DNA of 12,930 bases from Niveispirillum sp. (GCA_016463045.1 JAEMSB010000033.1:1-12930); one strand, 5' to 3'; positions 1-7,051 are shown, counted from the first letter of the stretch. The notes: generated by a model not told the origin, from the sequence alone. Program-made: numbers and translations.

Positions 1-677
1 GCATAGACCTTGAAGCCCTTCAGATGGCCCGCATGCCGGATGGCATCCACCTTATCGGGCTGGCTGCGCTTATCCTCCAGGATGCCGATGCGCGACACCT
101 CGAACGATTGCACCATCACATATTTATTGAGCGCCGCGTTCCATTGGATCGATGCGGCCCCGATACCGTCACCGGCGGGGAACGGGTCCTTTTCGGGCGT
201 CGGCCCGTCCTTGCCCCAGTCCGACCCCTTGGTGGCCAGCAGTTTGGCATCACGCGGATCGGTGATATCGAACACCTTCAGATGCCGGCGGTTATAGACA
301 TACATGATCCGGCGGTCGCCGAAATCGATGATGTTCTGCCATTCATGATAGGGGGAGGCGGAAAGCGGGTAGAACGCCTCCACCTTCATGTTCAGCGCGT
401 AATCTTTCTGGTCCCAGTACTTCAACTGCCCGTCAAAGCTGGGCGCGCCATGCACGGCCTCCGTCGCCTTGGGATGCACAAACCTACCCGTTGCCTTGTC
501 CATGCCCCAGGTGCCGGGGGCCGGCATGGGCGGCATCTTGTCGGGCGTGATGTCGTACCAGCGCTGAATGATCGGATCGCGGATATCGATCTTGGCCGGT
601 TCATCACTGGCCAGCGCCGCACCGGTCATCAGGGCCAGGGCCGCGCACAGGGTGGACAGGCGGAAGGCGGATTTCAT
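1..677 (-). CDS. Secreted LVIVD-like repeat protein, partial (C-terminus beyond left edge)
   Basis: The reading frame starts at ATG 677 and stays open to the window edge, giving about 225 residues. AAGGAG sits 8 nt upstream of the start. Residues 1-23 form a signal peptide (Lys/Arg, then a Leu/Ala/Met core ending ALA-S), so the product is periplasmic or outer-membrane exposed. The segment YVYNRRHLKVFDITDPRDAK, at about residues 125-144, has the 'x-V-x-D-I-T-D-P' form of LVIVD-type beta-propeller repeats. Other repeats probably lie beyond the edge. No catalytic residues can be assigned. Its start codon overlaps the stop of the upstream BASS transporter as ATGA, so it is the fourth gene of the operon that begins with the TonB receptor. 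By inference it is a periplasmic or surface partner in uptake of the same substrate. The repeat-family call is moderate; the coding call is strong. Confidence 0.75.
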   Translation of the reverse strand, partial: MKSAFRLSTLCAALALMTGAALASDEPAKIDIRDPIIQRWYDITPDKMPPMPAPGTWGMDKATGRFVHPKATEAVHGAPSFDGQLKYWDQKDYALNMKVEAFYPLSASPYHEWQNIIDFGDRRIMYVYNRRHLKVFDITDPRDAKLLATKGSDWGKDGPTPEKDPFPAGDGIGAASIQWNAALNKYVMVQSFEVSRIGILEDKRSQPDKVDAIRHAGHLKGFKVY

Positions 678-1564
678 GACGCACTCTCCTTGTCGGTCTC
701 CATCCGGCGGCGCGCGGCCACCACGAAGAACCAGGGCATGATGATCATCAGAAGACCATAGGCCAGTGGCAGCCGCGCCACCGTGGGGTCTCCCAACAGG
801 GTGAAGGCAGCCAGAAGGGCCACCGCAATGTTGTGCACGCCGACCTCGATCGTGATGGTCAGCCGCTGTTGAACCCCCAACCGCCAGAACCGGGCATAGA
901 GTGCCGCCCCCACCATGGCGGTCAGCATCAGGGCCGCCGCCGCCCCCACATTCTCCATCACCACGGTCAGGTCGGTGAAGTGATGCAGGTTGTAGAATGT
1001 CGTTGTCAGGCACATGAACAGGATCAGGCCCACCGCTACCATGCGGAACCGGGCCAGCATTGCCAGGGCCAGGGCGGGCTGGAAGCGCCGCACCGCCATG
1101 CCGATCATCACCGGCAGAACGGTGGCCAGGGCAAGTGACAGGCCGGCCTCCAGCGGCGACAGGCGCATGCGCCCGTCGCGCGCCAGGAACAGGTCCAGCG
1201 CCAGACCCGACCAGAAAGGCAGGGTGATGCAGACCAGCAGACTGGACAGGGCAGTCAGCGCCACCGCAAGCGCCACATCGGCCCGCGCCGCCAGGGTGAT
1301 GGCATTCGACGTGACCCCACCGGGTGCTGCCGCCATCAGCATCAATCCCGCCTTCACCAGCGGATCGACGGGCAGCAAGCTGGCCAGGGCCAGGGCCAGC
1401 AGCGGCAGCAGGATCAGTTGCGCCGACAGCCCCACCAGCACCGCCCTTGGCGCCCGGCCCAGCAGGCGGAAATCCGCCCCCGTCAGGGCCAAACCCATCC
1501 CCACCATGATGATGAACACCGTGGCCGGAAAGGCGATGCCCGTGAAGAAGCTGAACGGGATCAT
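674..1564 (-). CDS. Bile acid:sodium symporter (BASS) family transporter
   Basis: This is a polytopic inner-membrane protein of 296 residues, the usual bacterial BASS length, with about nine or ten hydrophobic segments. Two family signatures are visible. AAPGGVTSN lies at residues 79-87, the first crossover region. TITIEVGVHN lies at 236-245, with E240 and N245 matching the E-x3-Q/N sodium-site motif. The start is chosen at ATG 1564 because GGAG lies 8 nt upstream. GTG 1567 is possible but sits too close. The start shares a base with the upstream gene's stop (TGATG), and the gene's own stop overlaps the next start (ATGA), so translation is probably coupled. Known BASS members move bile acids, pantoate, pyruvate or other organic anions with Na+. 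The substrate here is unknown, probably an organic anion imported after the TonB receptor has passed it into the periplasm. Confidence 0.9.
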   Translation of the reverse strand: MIPFSFFTGIAFPATVFIIMVGMGLALTGADFRLLGRAPRAVLVGLSAQLILLPLLALALASLLPVDPLVKAGLMLMAAAPGGVTSNAITLAARADVALAVALTALSSLLVCITLPFWSGLALDLFLARDGRMRLSPLEAGLSLALATVLPVMIGMAVRRFQPALALAMLARFRMVAVGLILFMCLTTTFYNLHHFTDLTVVMENVGAAAALMLTAMVGAALYARFWRLGVQQRLTITIEVGVHNIAVALLAAFTLLGDPTVARLPLAYGLLMIIMPWFFVVAARRRMETDKESAS

Positions 1565-2334
1565 CACACGAACTCCATCGCCTGTTTGGGGCGCAGGGCC
1601 AGTTCGACGGACCGGCAGAGGGAGGCGAACATCTCGCTGCCCGAAACGCCCGCCGCCGGCTGCTGCCGTTCGATGAACAGGCGCGACCCGTCACTGCCGA
1701 TGGCTTCCAGTTGCAGCATCAGCTGCGTGGCGGTCGGATCGGAGATCATGCGCCCACGGCAGCGGTCCAGGCCCACGGTGGCCAGGGCGCAGGTGACCAT
1801 AGCGTTGACATTGCGGGGAAAGCGTCGGGCAATCTCCCGCACCGGCCCGTCGAACAGGATCTGCTCCCCACCCGCCGCCACCGCACCCGCCACGGGTTCG
1901 ATGCTGGCCGGCGGCTTGCGGAAGGTGATGGTGACGTCGCGCCATTGCCGGCGCCATTCGAACAGGCTGTCGACACCGACCATGGCCCCATGCGGGATCA
2001 GCAGCCGGTGACCATAGGCCGAGGCAACGGCCAGCAGCCTTGCCCGCAACTCATCATCGGCCAGGGCCGACACCGACAGGGGCATGTAATCCGACCGCGA
2101 CAGAAGGCTGGCGCCGAACTGGGCTGTGATGGCGGGATGCGCCGCCTCCACCACCAGATCGGCGGGCGGGGCGGCGGACAGGTCCGCCAGCCGCAGTTCC
2201 GCCGGCACATCGCCCAGCCTGTCCGGGTCACGGGCATGGACGAAGGCCACCTGATACCGGTCGGGCTGTCCGGTCAGCCAGCGGTAAAGCCCGCTGCCCA
2301 CAAACCCGAACCCGATGATCCCGACCCGTGCCAT
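1564..2334 (-). CDS. Aspartate dehydrogenase-family NAD(P)-binding protein, atypical active site
   Basis: The protein has 256 residues, normal for the aspartate dehydrogenase (NadX/DUF108) family. An N-terminal Rossmann fold begins with GFGFVG at residues 8-13. Further family marks are a 'FRKPP' strand, 'FDGPVREIARRFPRNVNAM' (the usual F-x-G-x-A-x-E-A-x3-FP-x-NVN region), and 'ISDP' near the C-terminal domain core. In characterised members the DP is followed by an N-x-H or M-H motif with a catalytic histidine. Here the stretch reads DPTATQLMLQLE, and the last 90 or so residues contain no histidine. True L-aspartate dehydrogenase activity is therefore doubtful, and a changed substrate or reaction is likely. 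CGGAGG precedes ATG 2334. The TonB receptor ends only 15 nt upstream and the BASS gene overlaps downstream, so it belongs to the uptake operon. Fold and family are fairly secure; function is not. Confidence 0.8.
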   Translation of the reverse strand: MARVGIIGFGFVGSGLYRWLTGQPDRYQVAFVHARDPDRLGDVPAELRLADLSAAPPADLVVEAAHPAITAQFGASLLSRSDYMPLSVSALADDELRARLLAVASAYGHRLLIPHGAMVGVDSLFEWRRQWRDVTITFRKPPASIEPVAGAVAAGGEQILFDGPVREIARRFPRNVNAMVTCALATVGLDRCRGRMISDPTATQLMLQLEAIGSDGSRLFIERQQPAAGVSGSEMFASLCRSVELALRPKQAMEFV

Positions 2335-2349
2335 GTGGCCTCCGTTGGC

Positions 2350-4629
2350 TTAGAACTTCACTTTCAGCGTGACGCCATAGGTGCGCGGCGGGGCGTAGGA
2401 GGCCAGGACGGAGCCGATCACGTCGGTCTTGCCGGCCGTATACAGCTTGTCCGTCAGGTTCTTGCCCCACAGCATCAGTTCCCACGCCCCGTCATCGGCC
2501 ACGACGCCGATACCGGCATCGATCAGGCCATAGGACGGGTTCCAGGTGCGGTCGCTGTTCTCGTTCTCGAAGAAGTAACCGTCGGTCCAGCTGTAATCCG
2601 CGCGGATCAGGCCATTGACCTTGTCATTCACCGGGAACTCATACTGCGCGCCCGCCGACAGGGAATGTTTGGGCGTGCGGCGTAGCTTGTTGCCCTTCAG
2701 GTTGGTGGGCACCGGCTTGGAGCAGAAGCAGGACGGATCATAGCGCAGCGCCGTGCTGATCAGGTCGCCCGTGATCTTGCCATCCATCAGAGCATAGGAA
2801 CCCGACAGGGTCAGCCCCTCCACCGGCACCGCCAGCAATTCCAGTTCCAGACCCTTCACCCGTGCCTTGCCGGCATTGGCGATGACATTGTCGGGCGGCA
2901 GGGAGCTACTGAAGATCACATATTGCTGCGTCTGCAGGTCCTTATAGTCCGCGACAAAGCCAGTCAGGTTCAGGCGCAGGCGATTGTCCAGCCATTGCGA
3001 CTTGATGCCCGTTTCATAGTTCCAGGCGAATTCGGGATCATAGGGAACGGCGGCTTCGGTCGGGTTGTTGGCATTCTCCCCGTTCCAGCCGCCGCTCTTG
3101 AAGCCCTTGGCAACGGTGGCATAGAGCATGACATCGTCGCTGGTCTTCCATTGCAGGGTGGCGCTGGGGGTCCAGGCCGACCAGGTGTGCTTGTCGCCCG
3201 CCGTGAAGGCCGTGGTGGGCCGACCCTGCGCATCCTCGAAATCCTGACCCAGGAAGTCACCGAATGCGGCGCGGGCCACTGTGAACTTCTTGATATCCTT
3301 GGTATAACGCACACCGCCGATGGCTTTCAGCGTGTCGGTCACGGCCCAGGTGCCTTCGACAAAGGCCGACCATGTGTCGCCCTTGGCGGTGGTGCGGGCC
3401 GTCTCCCGCCCTTGCGCGAAGTAATCGACGAAGATGTAATCGGCATCTTCGTTACGGTCGATATCCTCGCCCATATAGAAAACACCGGCCATGACATTGA
3501 ACGGACCGTCAAAGTCGGAGCTGTAGCGGAACTCCTGGCTGAGGGTCTTCACATCCTCGGTTTTGGCATTGATGTAGAAATCATCATTGAACTTCGACCG
3601 GTCGATCTTGCCGAACTGGATACGGCCATTGGCATCGCGCAGCAGCTTGTCCATGTCCAGATAGGACCCGGCATCATTGTTCTTGTCCTCGAACGCCGCG
3701 TCGCGATAGCCGGTCAGCGAGGTGATGGAGCCGTTTTCCAGGCTCCAGACCGCCTTGATGCTGCCGCCGCCCACGTCGGAATGCTGACGACCGTCGGTAT
3801 TGTTGGGGCCTTTGCGCGGGTCGGGGTTCTTGAAGGGCACATTGTGGGCCGACGGGATGACCATGTCGATCCAGCGGCCGTCGCTGCGCCGACGGGAGAA
3901 ATCGGCCGATGCCGTCACCTCCAACTGTTCGGATGCGATAAGGCGCAGCGCACCCTTCACGCCCATGGAGGACAGGTCCTCCACATCATTCTTGGTGAAG
4001 GTATTATAGGCAAAGCCGTCGCGGCCCCGCGCCGAAAAGGCGATGCGACCGTAGACATTGTCGGCGAGCGCGCCGCCGGTGGCGCCCCGGAATTGCAGGA
4101 AGCTGTAATTGCCGACCGACACCTCGGCCACCGTATCCTGATCCTCGGTCGGCTGTTTGGTGATGAAATTGACGGCACCGCCCACGACGTTCTTGCCATA
4201 GAGCGTGCCCTGCGGTCCGCGCACCACCTCGATCCGTTCGAAATCAAACAGTTCCAGATTGGTGCCCTGGGCGCGGGACAGATAGACATCGTCCAGGAAG
4301 AAGCCGACGGCGGGGCTGCTGGCCGCACTTTCAATGTCGGTGCCGATGCCGCGCATGAAGATGTTCGGCTCCGTCGCGTTGTCGGCATTCATGGTGAAGC
4401 CGGGCACGCGGTTCACCACCTCCAGCACATCGCCAATGCCGGCACGTTCCAGCCCTTCGGCAGTGAAGGCGCTGACGGAGACGGCGGCATCCTGCAGGCT
4501 TTCCGCCCGCTTGCGCGCCGTCACAACAATCTCTTCCAGCATCAGTTCCTGCGACAGCGCCGGCATGGCGGTGGCAAGGGCGGCACCAGCCAGAAGCACG
4601 GCGCGCAGCGTCAGTTGAGATTTGGTCAT
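2350..4629 (-). CDS. TonB-dependent outer-membrane receptor
   Basis: The product is 759 residues from ATG 4629, which has AGGGGGT about 7 nt upstream. Residues 1-26 are a signal peptide. EEIVVTARK at 32-40 is the TonB box and start of the plug. The plug continues with VNRVPGF, 'RGIGTDIE', VVRGPQGTLYGKN and 'GGAVNFITKQP', all standard for this family. The rest is a 22-strand barrel rich in aromatic-ended strands, including 'YGLIDAGIG' and 'ELMLWGKNLTDKLY', and ending in Phe as BamA clients do (TLKVKF). A small CxC (CFC) occurs in an extracellular-type loop in the C-terminal third. No FecI/FecR-type signalling extension is present. The subfamily resembles the IroN/CirA-like receptors expanded in sphingomonads and Caulobacter relatives, which often take up plant-derived carbohydrates or aromatics. 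The ligand cannot be read from sequence. It is the first gene of a four-gene operon. Confidence 0.95.
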   Translation of the reverse strand: MTKSQLTLRAVLLAGAALATAMPALSQELMLEEIVVTARKRAESLQDAAVSVSAFTAEGLERAGIGDVLEVVNRVPGFTMNADNATEPNIFMRGIGTDIESAASSPAVGFFLDDVYLSRAQGTNLELFDFERIEVVRGPQGTLYGKNVVGGAVNFITKQPTEDQDTVAEVSVGNYSFLQFRGATGGALADNVYGRIAFSARGRDGFAYNTFTKNDVEDLSSMGVKGALRLIASEQLEVTASADFSRRRSDGRWIDMVIPSAHNVPFKNPDPRKGPNNTDGRQHSDVGGGSIKAVWSLENGSITSLTGYRDAAFEDKNNDAGSYLDMDKLLRDANGRIQFGKIDRSKFNDDFYINAKTEDVKTLSQEFRYSSDFDGPFNVMAGVFYMGEDIDRNEDADYIFVDYFAQGRETARTTAKGDTWSAFVEGTWAVTDTLKAIGGVRYTKDIKKFTVARAAFGDFLGQDFEDAQGRPTTAFTAGDKHTWSAWTPSATLQWKTSDDVMLYATVAKGFKSGGWNGENANNPTEAAVPYDPEFAWNYETGIKSQWLDNRLRLNLTGFVADYKDLQTQQYVIFSSSLPPDNVIANAGKARVKGLELELLAVPVEGLTLSGSYALMDGKITGDLISTALRYDPSCFCSKPVPTNLKGNKLRRTPKHSLSAGAQYEFPVNDKVNGLIRADYSWTDGYFFENENSDRTWNPSYGLIDAGIGVVADDGAWELMLWGKNLTDKLYTAGKTDVIGSVLASYAPPRTYGVTLKVKF

Positions 4630-4954
4630 GTTCGAGACCCCCTGTTCCATTCGGTTTTTATCCGCATGGAGGGCCGGCCCGGTGGGACCGAAGGACCGCG
4701 TACCCCGCCTCACCCGTTGGGCGGGGATCAGGTGCAGGTAAGATCGGTCCGGCCCGAGGGACAGTCCCTGGAGGCGGTCTCGAATGTTGTGCATCATGCC
4801 GGTCCCGGCGGGCAGTGTTTTCAACTGCGCACCATGGTGTGCTTGCTGCCGGTAAACCTTACGGTACCGGCCCTTCCGCCCAGGGATCGACGAATTTTCT
4901 TCACGTCGCGGTCTGCTCCTCCATGTGCGCTCATCATAGGAAGGGGGAGCATAA

Positions 4955-4967
4955 CAGTAATATACTG
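4955..4967. promoter_or_regulatory. Short AT-rich palindrome upstream of TonB-receptor operon
   Basis: CAGTAATATACTG has 5-bp inverted arms (CAGTA/TACTG) around a 3-bp centre in an otherwise GC-rich region. It lies about 325 bp upstream of the receptor start and could be a repressor or activator site. Assignment is by shape and position only. Confidence 0.3.
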
Positions 4968-4978
4968 AAGGGGCCGCC

Positions 4979-5006
4979 CGTTATGCCGGGATCGTTATAA
5001 CGGGAT
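4979..5006. repeat. 14-bp tandem direct repeat (two copies)
   Basis: CGTTATGCCGGGAT (4979-4992) is followed directly by CGTTATAACGGGAT (4993-5006), with 12 of 14 positions identical. The second copy contains the palindrome GTTATAAC. Two adjacent copies one and a third helical turns apart are compatible with a regulator site for the receptor operon, but a chance duplication cannot be excluded. Confidence 0.45.
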
Positions 5007-5067
5007 CGAACGGACAAGCCGCATGGGTTGCCGGCGGGGCATCGGGGGTGATGTGTGAAAGGAAATT

Positions 5068-5153
5068 TGGTGCTCGCTACCGGACTCGAACCGGTACGCC
5101 CCGGAGGACAACAGATTTTAAGTCTGTGGCGTCTACCATTCCGCCAAGCGAGC
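5068..5153 (-). tRNA. tRNA-Leu(TAA), CCA encoded
   Basis: Read on the minus strand from 5153, the sequence gives a 7-bp acceptor stem GCTCGCT/AGCGAGC, a D-arm, and an anticodon stem ACAGA/TCTGT with loop CTTAAAA. The anticodon is TAA, at 5118-5120. A class II variable arm and a T-arm ACCGG-TTCGAGT-CCGGT follow. The 3' CCA is genomically encoded (5068-5070). The 86-nt length with a long variable region fits leucine tRNA. It decodes UUA, a rare codon in a genome this GC-rich. I see no displaced copy of its 3' end in the window and so no sign that it was used as an integration site. Confidence 0.97.
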
Positions 5154-5304
5154 CCTTATAGGGATGGGGAAACTAGCCGAAGGTAGGGCGGGATGGCAAG
5201 CGTGTGGTTGTCCGTCAGATGACGATCACACGCTATTCCAGGTATACCCCACCCCCGAACCCGTCATGGCAGCAGTTATCGCCGCTTGTTGAAGGACGCA
5301 CCGC

Positions 5305-5820
5305 ATGCAGATCCGCGACGCCGTTGATGCCGACGCCCCGGCCATCGCCGCCATCTATAATGATGCGGTGGTCAACACGACGGCCATCTGGAACGAGGTA
5401 CAAGTGGATGCGGCCAACCGGGTGGGCTGGATGGCGGACCGGCGGCGGCTGGGCTATCCGGTGCTGGTAGCGGTGGATGGGGACGGTACTGTCCTGGGTT
5501 ACGCGTCGTTCGGGGATTGGCGGGCGTTCGATGGCTACCGGCACACGGTGGAACATTCCGTCTATGTCCGGAGCGACCGGCGTGGCGGCGGAATCGGCAA
5601 GGCGTTGATGCGGGCATTGATCGCGCGGGCGCGCTCCATCGGCAAGCATGTGATGGTGGCAGCCATCGAGGCGGGAAACCAGGGCTCCATCGCGCTGCAT
5701 GAAACCTTAGGCTTCGAGCGTACCGGCCTGATGCCGCAGGTGGGGATGAAGTTCGGGCGTTGGCTGGATCTGGCATTCCTGCAACTGATCCTGGACGACC
5801 GCCCCACCCCCGATGCCTGA
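5305..5820 (+). CDS. GNAT N-acetyltransferase, phosphinothricin/methionine-sulfoximine type
   Basis: The 171-residue length is typical of the phosphinothricin acetyltransferase/MddA (YncA) branch of GNAT enzymes. The acetyl-CoA pyrophosphate loop is R92-R-G-G-G-I-G-K99. The branch signatures are 'EHSVYV' before it, 'VAAIEAGNQGSIALHETLGF' around residues 108-127, and 'GMKFGRWLDLAFLQ' near the C-terminus. GAAGGA lies upstream of ATG 5305. Family members acetylate methionine sulfoximine, methionine sulfone or phosphinothricin-like amino acids in the cytosol, giving detoxification. Which of these is the true substrate here is not visible. The gene is monocistronic, and its stop codon abuts the convergent hypothetical gene with no intergenic base. 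Confidence 0.9.
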   Translation: MQIRDAVDADAPAIAAIYNDAVVNTTAIWNEVQVDAANRVGWMADRRRLGYPVLVAVDGDGTVLGYASFGDWRAFDGYRHTVEHSVYVRSDRRGGGIGKALMRALIARARSIGKHVMVAAIEAGNQGSIALHETLGFERTGLMPQVGMKFGRWLDLAFLQLILDDRPTPDA

Positions 5821-5826
5821 TCAGGC
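5815..5826. repeat. Perfect 12-bp palindrome across two abutting convergent stop codons
   Basis: GCCTGATCAGGC spans TGA of the acetyltransferase (5818-5820) and the complement of TGA of the minus-strand gene (5821-5823). It has no U-tract and is not a classical intrinsic terminator. It may simply result from two abutting TGA codons plus matching alanine/proline codons. Confidence 0.5.
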
Positions 5827-6666
5827 CGCCGCCTTCGCGGCGCTGTTGCTGCCCTGCGCTAGGTTGGGCTGATCGGAGGGCTTGCCGCCGTTGCTTTCCC
5901 GATGGTCGCGGTCTTTCTTTTCGGCGGCTTCGGCATCCTGGGCGGCGGCGACGACGCCCGTGCGGCGGGTGCGGTCGGTCAGGCGCATCATTTCGCGCCA
6001 CATCTTTTCCTCGTCCGACACCTGCGTCGGTTCCGGTGGCATCAGTTCCTTGCCCATGCCAGCGCATTCAAGGGACAGTTTGCCATCACCATCCAGTGTG
6101 AAACCCGTGGCCCCGCTGATCTTCTGGCCCGCCGCCACCAGACGCTTGGACGCAGCTTCCGCGTCGGCGCCGGCATTGACCTGGCTGTAATAGCCCTCCA
6201 CCGCGTCGGCATGTTCCATCATCTGCGCGTCACCCACCAGCTTGCGCAGGCGGTTCTGCAGCTCCGGTTCCCGCGACAGGACCTTGTTCACCTCTGCCGC
6301 GCGCGGATCGTCGCCATCGACCTTTACAGTGCCGGATGTGTCAACGCGGAAGGCCAACGGCGGCTCGCTCTTGATGCCGGCCATAGCCAGCACCATGCGC
6401 AACTCGTCCCCCACCTTCTGCGTATCGGCGGCCACACTTTCACGGCTGGGCAGTTCCAGCGTGGGCAGCCCCTCCACCATGGAATTGTTGGTGGCCGTCA
6501 GGCCGCCCACCTGCATGGTCTCACCCGTGGGTGCGCCGTGGAGGCCCAGCTTCTCCCCGGCATCGACCGATCCGGCCTTGCTGCCCGACACGCCGGACGT
6601 GCCCGCTGCACCGGCGGCTGGTTGCCAGCGGACACGGTTGCTACTGCTTGATCCCTGGATATCCAT
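5821..6666 (-). CDS. Hypothetical protein, 281 residues, Ala/Ser/Gly-rich N-terminus
   Basis: I do not recognise this protein. The start is set at ATG 6666 (MDIQGSSSS) because AGGA precedes it at good spacing. An upstream in-frame start at 6729 lacks a ribosome site. There is no signal peptide or membrane segment, so the protein is probably cytosolic or exported by a dedicated system. Residues 1-60 are low-complexity Ser/Gly/Ala. Residues 75-140 look folded and hold 'PPLAFRVDTSGTVKV' and a helical 'EPELQNRLRKLV'. A second strand pair, 'GFTLDGDGKLSL', follows. The C-terminal 60 residues are charged, Ala/Glu/Lys/Asp-rich and probably coiled or disordered. Gene length, codon use and the ribosome site support coding. 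A 13-bp palindrome lies just upstream. It stands alone and gives no context clue to its role. Confidence 0.8.
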   Translation of the reverse strand: MDIQGSSSSNRVRWQPAAGAAGTSGVSGSKAGSVDAGEKLGLHGAPTGETMQVGGLTATNNSMVEGLPTLELPSRESVAADTQKVGDELRMVLAMAGIKSEPPLAFRVDTSGTVKVDGDDPRAAEVNKVLSREPELQNRLRKLVGDAQMMEHADAVEGYYSQVNAGADAEAASKRLVAAGQKISGATGFTLDGDGKLSLECAGMGKELMPPEPTQVSDEEKMWREMMRLTDRTRRTGVVAAAQDAEAAEKKDRDHRESNGGKPSDQPNLAQGSNSAAKAAA

Positions 6667-6886
6667 GGAACGATCCTTCCCATCACCAGGCAAAATTTGC
6701 CCATGCCCCTGGGCAGGCTTTGCCGGCACCCAGGCAGCGGAAAGAAGCGGTTACCCTTGGCGTCCGGCGGTTTTTCCCGCATGCCTTTGTCCCGGACACC
6801 CCGCCCGCGCGGGGAAGGGTACGGGGTAATCAGCAAGCAACGTGCCAGCCCTTGCGGCGGCGATGGGCACGGCCCATATCGAAGGA
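6667..6886. other. Divergent intergenic region with a perfect palindrome
   Basis: These 220 bp separate the minus-strand hypothetical gene from the plus-strand small membrane protein. GGCAAAATTTGCC (6689-6701) is a palindrome with 6-bp arms and a one-base centre. It lies 23 bp upstream of the hypothetical gene's start, where a repressor could block transcription or translation. The rest is GC-rich with short inverted pieces but no clear promoter consensus. Confidence 0.4.
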
Positions 6887-7051
6887 ATGACAGAGAACCA
6901 GATCCTGGCCCTTATCTCCTCCGTCCTGGTATTGATCCTGGTGCTGCGCGGCGCGCGGTTCCCGCGCCAGGGCCTGTTGCCCCAGATTGTGGTCTGGCTG
7001 CTGATCTTTGCCCTGGTCGGGCTGTCCTATACATTCTTTGGGCCGGGGTGA
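6887..7051 (+). CDS. Small two-helix membrane protein, 54 residues
   Basis: Two hydrophobic segments are visible. The first, at about residues 6-20 (ILALISSVLVLILVL), and the second, at about 34-51 (IVVWLLIFALVGLSYTFF), are joined by a short basic loop (RGARFPRQG), so both ends are predicted periplasmic if the loop is cytosolic. The pattern faintly recalls the membrane-anchor half of alphaproteobacterial retropepsin-like proteases, but no protease domain follows. The start is uncertain. ATG 6887 is preceded by GAAGGA with no spacer, while ATG 6863 and GTG 6842 are in frame without any ribosome site. The gene is convergent with the DTW gene, and a hairpin lies at its stop. Function is unknown. 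Confidence 0.6.
   Translation: MTENQILALISSVLVLILVLRGARFPRQGLLPQIVVWLLIFALVGLSYTFFGPG

Larger units (their letters stand above)
4630..5067. other. Long leader/intergenic stretch before the TonB-receptor operon
   Basis: These 438 bp lie between the receptor start and the 3' end of tRNA-Leu. The receptor frame stays open back to 4824, but that part has neither signal peptide nor a good ribosome site, so I treat it as untranslated leader. Visible elements are the receptor's Shine-Dalgarno site (4637-4643), a short palindrome CAGTAATATACTG (4955-4967) and a 14-bp tandem repeat (4979-5006), given separately. No cobalamin-riboswitch boxes or other known riboswitch signature are recognisable. No protein-coding gene is supported. 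Confidence 0.5.

Noticed and set aside
24..761. 245-residue plus-strand open frame at the left edge
   Set aside because: It covers the opposite strand of the LVIVD-like gene, has no recognisable motif, and the minus-strand frame has the ribosome site and signal peptide.
1711..2685. 324-residue plus-strand open frame
   Set aside because: It lies across the junction of the receptor and dehydrogenase-like genes on the other strand, so it is a GC-frame artefact.
4630..4824. N-terminal extension of the TonB receptor by 65 residues
   Set aside because: A standard signal peptide and Shine-Dalgarno site begin at 4629. The extension has no FecR-interacting domain features and no ribosome site.
2923..4968. 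681-residue plus-strand open frame opposite the TonB receptor
   Set aside because: It is antisense to a clearly real gene. Its translation is His/Gly/Ile-rich without family motifs, as expected from the complementary frame of GC-rich coding DNA.
4630..5067. Cobalamin or other known riboswitch in the receptor leader
   Set aside because: The conserved B12-box and core boxes could not be found on the minus strand.
5068..5153. tRNA-Leu as an integration site of a genomic island
   Set aside because: No integrase, no repeated 3' tRNA fragment and no composition change are seen on either side within the window.
6689..6705. Sigma-54 promoter (GG-N10-GC) near the hypothetical gene
   Set aside because: The GG to GC spacing is 8-9 rather than 10; the palindrome explains the similarity.
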